Shown here piece by piece: positions 54,898 to 64,000 of a DNA stretch of 64,000 nucleotides. Below the pieces are notes generated by a model. It made no database searches, was not told the origin of the DNA, and saw only the letters and a list, made by a program, of their open reading frames with translations. The DNA comes from Stropharia rugosoannulata (Eukaryota > Basidiomycota > Agaricomycetes > Agaricales > Strophariaceae): contig JANCIK010000007.1 of the NCBI GenBank assembly GCA_028532985.1, positions 1-64,000 on the forward strand. Direction: 5' to 3'. Numbering within the stretch: position 1 is the stretch's first letter; each line of letters begins with the position of its first letter. The translations under genes and the position numbers were made by a program.

Positions 54898-57675
54898 ATG
54901 CACATACTAAACAGGCGGTTCCTGTCGAATGTCCTTCCATATATAGTGCAGCCGGGTTCGCTTTTGACCACCAGCACGCCCACTTGGATGATCACCGCCA
55001 GTCGGCTTTTCTCATCCACCTCCATCTGCCTCAAAAAATTGCCATACCAGCTCGAAAAACGGGCGAAAAAAGAAGCGAAAAGGCTCTTACTCCACCAACT
55101 CGAAGCGAAACGAAAAGCCATGCCACCTGCGAAAACCGATACTGAGCTCGTCAGGGCTTTGTCCGCGCTGCCTGGAAAGATAGGGCGGTCGTCGGTGTAC
55201 CCTGCGCCTGCGGACCCCTCTATTTCCATCCGTAGCTGGAAGATGTCAGAGTTCAAGTACTACGAAGTCCCCTCGCCGTTCCCAACGCTCGCCCGGGGCC
55301 TCTTTACGCGCGAACTACCAGAGAAGGGTCAGGACGGGGAGAAGAAGTACAAGATCGTCGCGCGGGGCTACGACAAGTTCTTCAACATCGGGGAGGTTCC
55401 CTGGACCGAGGCACGTCCCCTATGCACCTTTACACGTTCGGAAAGGCGATCTGACGCGATTTTAGTGGGATACAATCGAAAAGCATACCTCGCCGCCGTA
55501 TAACCTCTCCGTAAAGTCGAACGGATGCATCATCTTCATCGCGGCTCTGACGCCGGATAAACTACTCATCACATCGAAACACGCTCTGGGACCATCGACG
55601 GTCGGCGGGGGCGATCTCAGTCACGCCCAGGCTGGGGAGGGTTGGCTGCGCAAATATCTCGCGGCTAAGGGACGAGAGGAGGCGGACCTGGCCAAGGTTC
55701 TTTGGGAGAACAACTGGACTGCTATTGCTGAGGTACGCTCATACAGATATATTACAACTTCTGTCGTGCTAACGGATGCAGCTATGCGACGACAACTTCG
55801 AGGAACATGTCTTGGGCTACCCGCCCGAACTGACGGGTCTACACCTGCACGGCCTCAACAAGTGCAGCGTGGAATTCGAGACGATGCCCGCTGAAACTGT
55901 TGACGCGTTCGCGGAGGAATGGGGCTTCATCAAGACCGCTCATATCACGCTCGATACCGTAAAGGAAGTCCGGGAGTTCACCAGTGCCTGCGCGGAGAAG
56001 GGAGAGTGGAACGGGGAGGCGGTCGAGGGCTTCGTAGTCCGCACCCGTGTGGCGCAGCCGTCGCCCAAATCTCCTTACCACGAAGGCTCTTCATTCTTCT
56101 TCAAGGTCAAATTCGACGAACCATACATGATGTACCGCGACTGGCGCGAGGTGACGAAGATACTGCTCAGCAAGGGCCTCGATCCGAACATCCTCCCCAA
56201 ATCGAAGCTGAAGCGCGCGGAGACGAAGCTCTACGTCAAGTGGGTCATCGAGGAAATCAAGCAAAACCCGAAAGCTTTCGTCAACTACACCAAAGGAAAG
56301 GGCATTATTGCTACACGCGAGAAGTACCTTGCTTTGCTGAAGTCGGGCATGACTGAGGAGACCGCGGTGGAGGTGGTGAACTCTTCCCAAGGACCTAAGA
56401 AGTTCAGCAAGACGATCATAGTCCCGGTGGCCATTCCAGGCTGCGGAAAGACAGTTGTTAGTGTCGCTCTGGCTCGCATCTTCGGCTTTGGACACACCCA
56501 GAGCGATGATGTGCATAATGTCAAGAAGCCCGCCCCTGTTTTCATCAAGAACGTCGTGAACCTGCTCAAGACTCACGACGTCGTCATTGCTGATAAGTGC
56601 GTATCTCCTTTCTTTATTTTCGCCGCCCGCTCAACTTTGCTTTTTTAGAAATAATCACCTAATACAGCACCGTCAATCTCTTCGGGAAGCTAGTTACACC
56701 GAGAAGGAGCCTGTTCGCCTGCTCGCCCTTCACTGGGCATTGGACAAGCCTCAAGCGACTATCCATCGTGTCTGCGGGGACCGCATCCAGGACCGAGGCG
56801 ACAACCACCAGACCCTCCGGGCTGATAAAGCCAAATCGCACGAACAAGTTCTCTGGATGTTCCTTTCGCAGTACCAGGAGCTCACCGGGAGCGAAGTCGA
56901 CAACATCATTGACATGGACCTCGAAGAAGACCTCGAATCCGCCGTCCGCCGCGCTGCGCAAGGCTGTGTCGAAATCTTGGGTCTACCCGAACCTACGGAG
57001 CAGCAGATCGCCGACGGTTTGGCTGCGGTCGCGTCATACGTACCGGCGATGCAGAAGCCCCCTCCTGCCTCCCCAAAAGACCCCAGGAAAGCAGCGACTC
57101 AAGATGCGCAGGCCGTTGCGAAGAAGAAGAACAAACCCCCTCGGTTTTATGGCATGCTACCAGAGATCGACCTCGTCCCCCTGCTCGACTCCCGCCTGGC
57201 GGAACCTGATGCTCCCGCAGGCATTCTTGCCTGGTGGGAGACACTCAAGAAGGAACGCCGCTATGCGACGAAGCCGCACGTCACAATCATTCACGGGACA
57301 ACCAGGAGCGAAGATGAGGGGCTCTGGACGCGTTGCGGGAATATCGCTGCAATGGGGAAGCCGCCCGTGTTCAAGGCGCGCATCGGCCATATACTGTGGA
57401 ATAAGCGTGTAATGGTGCTCACGGTTGAAGACTTCGCGCTTGACGACCCGGGTGAGAAAGACGCCCGGAACGGCTTTGTGTTCGTTTCGCAGCTGCCTGA
57501 ATTTGTCAGAAACCGGCTCCACATTACCGTTGGAACTTATAAGGAGTCTATCAAGCCTGTAGAAGGCAAGGCCCTGGTCGAATCGTGGAGGGAAAAAGAC
57601 ACCACTCAGAATATTGAGGAGCTACCCGTCAGTGACATTGAGGTCCTGGGAAGGATAAAGCCTATGAATGGATGA
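54898..57675 (+). CDS. TRL1: Fungal tRNA ligase (adenylyltransferase, kinase and cyclic phosphodiesterase)
   Basis: Trl1 joins tRNA exons after intron removal and HAC1-type mRNA in the unfolded protein response. Exons are 54898-55410, 55466-55732, 55782-56596 and 56649-57675, and all phases agree; the first intron has a GC donor (GAG|GCACGT). The ligase nucleotidyl-lysine is in NLSVKSNGCIIFIAAL. The kinase P-loop is VAIPGCGKTVV. The cyclic phosphodiesterase has its two HxT motifs in PHVTIIHGTTR and LHITVG. The first Met at 54898 adds an N-terminal extension with a presequence-like MITASRLFSSTS and a basic helix. The conserved part starts around MPPAKTDTELV (ATG at 55120), which may be the true or an alternative start. 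The gene is intact and follows ATG18 on the same strand. Confidence 0.92.
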
Positions 57676-58050
57676 CAATGCGTATTTTCTTTCAGTAATT
57701 TTTTGGAGTCATTTGCCCTATTTTTTTATTGTCGTTCACGTTGCATTCTGTATCTAACCCCCAAGTACTTACTCTCCCCTCATAACCGTTTTGAACTATG
57801 CATAGAACATGTAAATTATTTATAGTGTTATTCAATCACAACTCTGAACCTTATTCACTTCTAACAACCAAAGTAGATAGAATGTGATTTATTTTGGATG
57901 ATTTACGTCGAAGAAGGTATGATACAGTAAGTGGACCAACTATTTCACTATAATACACGGATCAATCATAGCATTCTCCGAGTCAGTAACTGGAAGAATA
58001 ACAAAATACAACAATGAAACAGTGCGAAAAGACCTTCAGCTTCATTCCTG
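57676..58050. other. Intergenic between convergent genes
   Basis: AT-rich 3' flank shared by the tRNA ligase gene and the convergent gene at 58051-59056. No further feature was recognised. Confidence 0.6.
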
Positions 58051-59056
58051 TCACCAATCCTTGGTCAAGAAGCCAGGCTTGCCTGCTCGTATTGGCCGTG
58101 GCATGTATAACGCTGGTTCATCGTCCGATCCACACGAATCGCAGGATGATGAAGGTGATGTACAGCTAAGTTCATTCGTTATCCACGACAGATTAACCGG
58201 CTTTTGGAGCGCGCGTGTCAGGTCTAACTGGGGAGACGAGTAGTCCTGCACGTAGCACCCTGGCATCCTCACGGAGAGTTCGTATAAGAGACCCTTCAAA
58301 GCCTGTTCTTCCTACATATGGTCAGCCCGTACGTCACAAGAAATATGGATGAGAATACGTACTGTTGTTCCCATTATCAACGAGCTTGACCTACGGCATA
58401 CCCTCTCAATCCTATCAAAGCAATGTGTGAGGAATGAGTTGCTCAAGTCGGCACGATCGCGTGAGCTACCGTGAGCCAGGAGCTGGTAGAGACAGTCCAG
58501 GTGGATAGGCAGCGTGGTTCTGTCCAGGAGGTCGTCAACGCATTCCGAGAATTCACTGAAGGTGATATGTTCCGCGTTGTACAAATCTCCAATAAATGCG
58601 GAGATGGCGTAGGGATCGACTGTACGAATCAATTCCGATGCCAAAAGTGTACGGCTGTATATTGTATGATCCTGCGAATTAATCGTTATCAGTACTCATA
58701 AACTAAAGCCACAGTTCAAAAAGCTCACTAACGTTCCAGTACATGTAGAAGGTTGTTATTGCCGCTTCTGTCAGTCGTTCTCGTATCTCTTGGCTTAGGG
58801 AGGCAGTGAGGTTCCTTGCAACCTCCGTCACAAGCATAGCTATCGTTCGCGAGAAGGCAGCGTTAGTGAAGGCAGCGGCCAGCATCATCTCAATAGCCAT
58901 TTCCATTCCGACTGTACGGTGGTTTACTATGGCCCGGCAGAGTATGAGGGCTTGTAGATAGATTTCGGTGAAGTGGGAGACGGTGAAGCTCTGCATATTC
59001 AGTGATGGAGAGGACGAATGTGGGTTTCTTTCAAGAGTCAATTGCTGGACCGTCAT
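58051..59056 (-). CDS. Unrecognised helical protein, three exons
   Basis: The frame starts MTVQQLTLERNPHSSSPSLN at 59056. It splices after YMYWN into DHTIYSRTLLASELIRTVDP, and after LIMGTT into EEQALKGLLYELSVRMPG, ending at 58051; both introns are canonical and in frame. The protein is about 285 residues, mostly alpha-helical, with EMAIEMMLAAAFTNAAFSRT and ILCRAIVNHRTVG. The repeating helical pattern is reminiscent of MIF4G/HEAT-type domains, but no certain family was identified. There is no signal peptide or membrane segment. Confidence 0.6.
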
Positions 59057-59530
59057 CGAAACCGCGCCTTATTTATGCGTCTAAATTGTGGCCCGTTGGC
59101 CTACAAGCGACGCGCTTTTCATGGACGCGCTTTCTAAAAATAGACATGTGCCACTGACTGGAGGGCCACGCTATCACAATGAGCACGCTGTATTCATCCG
59201 CTATGTTACGTTCACAATACATAATTACATATAGCGCTATGGAATTATATCGAAATTGGCCTAAATACCGCCGGTCATAATTTTGTAGGAATGGATGGTT
59301 ATACAGTACCGAAGGAACGGCTTTATTAGCCCTTTTATTCAATATAAACAGATACCAAGGCATTACCGGAATATATTCAGAGCATACACTTTATAAGTAA
59401 CTCATCTAGTAGATCATGGAATATAATCCTGCTCACGCAAGGTGAAGTAAATATAGTCCGAAAAGAACGAAGGAAGTTGTACATGACAAACATATATATC
59501 TAACGGAGGCATAGACAGTGTACGAAGACA
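59057..59530. other. Intergenic
   Basis: AT-rich sequence holding the presumed promoter of the gene at 58051-59056 and the 3' flank of the membrane-protein gene. Nothing else was recognised. Confidence 0.55.
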
Positions 59531-61125
59531 TCATAGAGCCATGAAGTAATTGGGGCCATACTTGTCCTCTTTGTTGCGCGCTTCGCCAGTGGAATCGTCG
59601 GCAGCCGGCGGAGCCGGCCGAATAGGGCTATTGGGCGTTTTGTTGCTCTCGCTCGACAGGCGCCGCAGAGTCCCGGCTCGGCGTAACTCAATACCATCCG
59701 GAGTGACCTCACCTGAGAATCGCGTCTCTCGGGCATCTGGAGCGCGGAACTCAATTGGTATCTCGCTTTCAGCGCCACTAAACATGGAGTAATTTCCCCC
59801 GCCTGATTTGTGCGCTTCGTAGTCCCATTGTCGAAGGTGGAGCAGGAATCGCGCGGTCATTTGCCCAGACAGTCTATGGATGTTTTTAGTAGGGTAAACT
59901 TTACGATATCGCAAAATAATCGTACGGCATGGTTAGCGCGTTCAATAAGCGTTGAGTGAATGTTCCGGGCTATTAGCCTATAAGTGTTTGTCCGAGAGCG
60001 CAAAACGAAGCGGCAACGTACTTTCCCCTCAAATTGGAGAATCATGGCAGCGAATGAGAATCCGGAAACCAGTCTATAGGATGCGTTAGCGCGGTTCCCA
60101 GTCCTCCGGCGTGAAGCGCATACGCGAAATATAGCAAACCTACGACTGCTTCAGAGCATGTAGAATTTAGGAAACAAAGAACATACCTTGCTCGATAATC
60201 AAGTATATCAATCCTTTCTTATAAAGCCTCCAAGTTCCATCTAATCTGATGCTCTGGAAGCCTTTGACAGTCGTGAAGATCGTAGACAAGGTTTCGAAGA
60301 TGACAGTGAGCATATTGAGATATTCGGTAACTGAACTCAGTCAGTATTGCTATGTAGCCTAGATATTAATACTACCTTTTCTAAGAGATGACTTAGTTCA
60401 TCGTAAATGCGCAAGACGTAGGACACTCACGGAGCTTTTCCTTTACTCCCATTGCATGCGATGTAAGGTATATACCACTGCAACGCCGTCACGGTATCAG
60501 CGGAGCACGGCCGAAGCCAACCACAGACAACGTACTGATGCTAAAACGATGATGAAAGCCCCCAAACCCCCGAAAAAGATAAGGATAAATTTATTTCGAT
60601 TGAATACAGCGTAAGTTCTCGCTCCCCAAGTAACTAGGACACTGTTAGAAACTGACCGGCGTAGTATGTCAGTCGTTGCTCACCGAGGATCGCAGCGCGT
60701 CCTATCACGCTGAGGATGGCGCATATCTGATATCCAGCGTCGCAGCTGAAACCCTGTGCTCAGCGGGGAAGATTCAGTCGGGCCGAATCCAAAACGCACT
60801 GGAAGACAATGGGTATATCAGTAGATGTAGATAACGTAGACGATAATGAGTCATACCCTCATGGTCGGCAGTTTCTCAGCCAGCGCCAACGTGTAAATAA
60901 CGTTTGCAACCAGTGCATAGCGGCACGCTATGTACAGTGCCGTTGACACCGTGAACTTCTGCAGCCACATGTACTTGACTTCCCGCGTCCATGTGAGCGC
61001 ATAGTCGTAATAGAGCAAAGCTGTAAGTGACAGAGTGAGGATGAAGCCATAACTGGAGAGCCTTATGGATGCAGACCGATACTAGAGTACTGGATGCAGA
61101 ACCGCAAAAATCTGTACGCGGTCGA
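59531..61125 (-). CDS. DUF6533-like multi-pass membrane protein
   Basis: On the minus strand the N-terminal exon reads LLYYDYALTWTREVKYMWLQ, then KFTVSTALYIACRYALVANV and IYTLALAEKLPT. This matches the basidiomycete DUF6533 domain (a DY...T...EV..W pattern followed by an aromatic helix). Further exons between 60800 and 59920 encode hydrophobic helices but are short and hard to join. The last exon (about 59880-59531) encodes a cytosolic tail with MTARFLLHLRQWDYEAH, a common ending in this family, then a charged stretch finishing YGPNYFMAL. The start is not fixed and may lie nearer 61320. The function is unknown; the family is expanded in mushrooms. Confidence 0.6.
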
Positions 61126-61329
61126 AGTTGTCGTAAGGGGTACAAGTGGGTAGATGATTGCTGCTCACAATACAGACAGGGCCTTTGTTCTGTCCATCGG
61201 GGAGCTGTTGTCTATGATGGCATGAGGAGAGAGTGGTAACGCTGAGTGAGCGGTGCGCCGAAAGCATAGGACTATCTGATATTATCTCAATATTATCCAG
61301 TATGTAATTCGATGCCAGCAATCGACACC

Positions 61330-62200
61330 GAAATTGCGATCAGAGGGGACAGGGCTGGACAGGGGCACATATGCTAAGTCGACAACCGCCACATTTATTC
61401 TGGCCCTCTGGGCAGAGACCTGCGGGCGCCTGATGGAATTCTGAGAGACCATGCGCAAACTGGGAGGACCTAGACACTGAGCACGACATCAGTAGTTTGG
61501 TGAGCGTCAAATTTATTACTTCAAGCGAAAGGATCGGAGGTAAGTTGTTACATACATATGTTAAATCGTGGTCGCTCCCCGGGATTTTCGTCTCTTGAAT
61601 TGCGGGATCTAGACTGAAAAGAATTTGTCAATATTCATTTTCGCTGTAGTACACCACATTCTGAAGATTCGCGGATGTGGCGTTATTGTTAGGAGAGACA
61701 TGGCGTATCGGATAAGCCAAGGCGCTTTGTAGCTAGCACATGGACAGCACAAAAGGAAAACATCTTGCCTGAGTCTGCATTGAATCATAGTCAATATATC
61801 TACTAATCTGCTTCAGTTTAGTTACCAGAACTAAGTCATTCACCTAGAGCAACTGACATCGCATAGAGCTCCACTATTATGCTTGAAAAGACGTCCGACT
61901 CATGCGAAGATCATGTCCGAGTATAGCCGATGGAAAACACGGAAGAAGCCGATGCACGCATGGAGGCCACCGTCGTCACGCGTGTCTCATTTCCAATTTT
62001 CTTCCTGCTTGACACCAGTTGACACCCTAACCACCGTCCGAAGACAAGGTCAGGCCAGGAGCTGGATTGTTCACTCACCTAGTATCCATAGATCATCGTA
62101 AAGTCAGAAAACACCTTGAGAAACCTGCCCCCGAGGGCAACGGATTGCGGCAAGCGCCACCGATCTATTTCGTTTTTTGACCTATCTTGTGTTCGCGCCA
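61330..62200. other. Intergenic
   Basis: No gene recognised; presumed promoter of the downstream glycosylase gene at its right end. Confidence 0.5.
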
Positions 62201-63695
62201 ATGCGAAAGAAAATTCAATCTGAGAGCAAAGATGATGAATCATTGACCTCTCCCCCAAATTCTACCCCGGTCGTGAATCCTTTCTCTCAGTATAGTTACC
62301 AGTCCCCATCACGAAGAGAAAAACGCCAAGTGGCTGTTCGATCTGAGGAGATCACCTACCAACCACCAGCTAGTTCAAGTCGGAGGTCATCAAGGCTGTC
62401 TTCGAGTCCTCATAAGTCGACCTCGACTCTAGGAAAACGGACTCTGGTAGATGATGACGCCAGTGTTCCGACGGAGAGCAAGGACGCGGAGCAAAGTGAC
62501 GTTGGGTCGCGATCGCTAACAAGTAAATTTCTTGTCGGTGTTTGTCGTATCTAATCATTCAAATCCAACAGAATCAAAGCAAGTCAAAGTATATGAACAT
62601 CTTCGGCCTCTCAGCGATTATCTTGCGCCTGAACTTGACAGTAAGAAGAGCTTGATGTTGAACCTCCTAAAAGAGCAATTCTGAGTATATTATTCGCAGT
62701 TATTTTCTGCGGTATCAAGTGAGTAAGGTTGAAGTCTCTTTTCGGTCTTGCTATATGAAGAACCAGCCCTGGGGAGCAATCTGTGTTAATAGGACACCAC
62801 TTTGCGGACCCCACAAATCACTTTTGGTCATGTCTTCATCAGTCAGGCATGTACTTCGTGTTCGCGTCATATTCTCGCCTGAGCAACGTCTCTAGGTCTA
62901 ACTTCTCGAAAGCTGGATCCCAGAGAAGATTATAAGTTACCAACGGAGTATCGATTAGGTATGGTAAGTCAGAAGAGATTCGTCCTGGCTTATTTTCGCC
63001 CTAATGCCTACAGACAAACCTCGTAAAACGCCCCACTGTAGAGGTAACGAGTCGTTTATGGAGCACTTACTATAACTAACAGTATGATATTTATAGCAAA
63101 GTGAGCTGTCTCGACAGGAGCAGCTAGACGGGGTACCAGAGCTGCTGAATAAGATATACCAATACAAGCCGTATGTCGTTTGCTTTGTGGGGCTTGGTAT
63201 CGCGGAAATTGTGAGATCAAAAGTGACAACTGTTCGTCGGTCGACATGCTTCAATAAATGATAAGATACTCATAGATTCGTGGTAAAATGGTACAGCAAG
63301 TGAAAAAGATGGGCACGGGCACGCCGAAAGCGAAGGCGGAGGTGGGACTGCAGACCTACAAGATCATTCACCAAGGTACGTGTGATATTCTAATCTCCCT
63401 AACATGATTTTTACCACATGAATAACCATACTCACAGGGTCGCATGAGACAATATTCTACGCCGTTTCCAGTACATCGGGGCGGGTGGTCAGATATCAGG
63501 TTTACATTTTTATATCGCTTACTTGTCACTACTGAGGGAAAGGGACAGAAAAGCGACAAGATAGAACAGTTCAAGAGCTTACAAGAGTTATCTCTGAACG
63601 TGAAAGCGGGAACGTTTGACTCTACTGACCTGATACCACTGCAAAGTTTCAGTGGTTTATGTGAAATAACAGTAGATTCGAAAATGTCCCGATAA
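62201..63695 (+). CDS. Mug/TDG-family G/T(U)-mismatch DNA glycosylase
   Basis: These enzymes remove uracil or thymine mispaired with guanine at the start of base-excision repair. ATG at 62201 opens a Ser/Lys-rich disordered N-terminus. After an intron comes KQVKVYEHLRPLSDYLAPEL. The active-site loop is assembled across introns as IIFCGIN-PGEQSVLIG, followed by HHFADPTNHFW and SCLHQSG. Then come DPREDYKLPTEYRLGM, TNLVKRPTVE, RQEQLDGVPELLNKI, YKPYVVCFVGLGIAEIV and, near the end, ETIFYAVSSTSGRVVRYQ, which corresponds to the conserved minor-groove loop. The last exon ends at 63695 after KMSR. Around eight short introns are predicted. The gene looks intact. The usual NPG motif is present; exact substrate range is not predictable. 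Confidence 0.85.
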
Positions 63696-64000
63696 CGTCC
63701 TAAGCATGATACAGCTCAGAATAATCCCCTGGCATTGCCAGGTATATTTTACGCGTATATTTGTATTGTCATTTTTTCTTTGCTTTTAACTAATGACTTA
63801 TTTGTTTCCAACAAATCCCGAGCTTGCTACACTAAGAGTGCGCGCAGAACTAGTCAAGTCTACCCTATTGACAAGCTGAACAACGTTTCCAGTGATTGCA
63901 CTTTCAGGTTCATTTACTGTTGCCTGCTCGCGTGGATTGAAACTTATAGAGCTCAGGCCTGTCGTGGTATTCATCTCGGGGTCCTGTAGACGTGATCCAG
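63696..64000. other. 3' flank, no gene recognised
   Basis: Short frames only; the window ends here. Confidence 0.5.

Noticed and set aside
55839..57524. Several antisense ORFs across the tRNA ligase exons
   Set aside because: Shadows of a strongly conserved gene on the plus strand.

Overview
The window looks like part of a basidiomycete (Agaricomycete) chromosome. Genes have many short introns (about 45-80 nt) with GTRNGT donors. The mobile elements are typical of mushroom-forming fungi: a Ty3/gypsy chromovirus, a KDZ-type DNA transposon carrying a TET/JBP dioxygenase, and a Penelope-like reverse transcriptase without a visible GIY-YIG endonuclease. Host genes include ATG18, a TRL1-type tRNA ligase, a DH-PH-CNH RhoGEF and a Mug/TDG DNA glycosylase. 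No bacterial features, tRNA, rRNA or CRISPR were seen.

Left third (1-22.6 kb): a chromovirus pol gene, already carrying a nonsense codon and a frameshift, is split by a 19,458-bp insertion. The insertion runs from 1991 to 21448. It has imperfect terminal inverted repeats and a GAAC target duplication, and removing it restores the integrase reading frame exactly. It carries a KDZ transposase at its left end (transcribed outward, leftward) and a TET/JBP 2OG-Fe(II) oxygenase plus an acidic nuclear-type protein at its right end (transcribed outward, rightward). Two related perfect palindromes lie about 330-370 bp upstream of the transposase and the oxygenase. Between them are a small coiled-coil gene, a broken multi-pass membrane gene and a mosaic of intron-containing, truncated, frameshifted host gene pieces: methyltransferase, ornithine carbamoyltransferase, ALG2, a Cid1-like nucleotidyltransferase and the N-terminus of a SCH9-like kinase. 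The chromovirus then resumes with its GPY/F and chromodomain region, polypurine tract and 463-bp 3' LTR.

Middle (22.6-40.7 kb): a graveyard of repeats and decayed genes. It holds a nine-unit Pro/Tyr/Asp repeat protein, a 5'-truncated Penelope-like element, telomere-like CCCTAA tracts, a hammerhead ribozyme next to one tract, and a host gene cut off exactly at that tract. Further on are a frameshifted DH-domain RhoGEF, a G-rich minisatellite, and a 119-bp tandem array flanked by 55-bp direct repeats that end inside a cytochrome P450 fragment. In the array a 17-bp segment occurs in both orientations. The telomere-like seams suggest former chromosome ends or healed breaks.

Right third (40.7-64 kb): conventional host chromosome. 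It contains an F-box gene, a Rho1-type GEF, two decayed tandem carboxylesterases, ATG18, the tRNA ligase, an unrecognised protein, a DUF6533-like membrane protein and a TDG-like DNA glycosylase. Frameshifts are concentrated in the left and middle regions and were not seen in most host genes here, so they look like decay rather than sequencing error. All splice sites were read by eye; exon ends are predictions.
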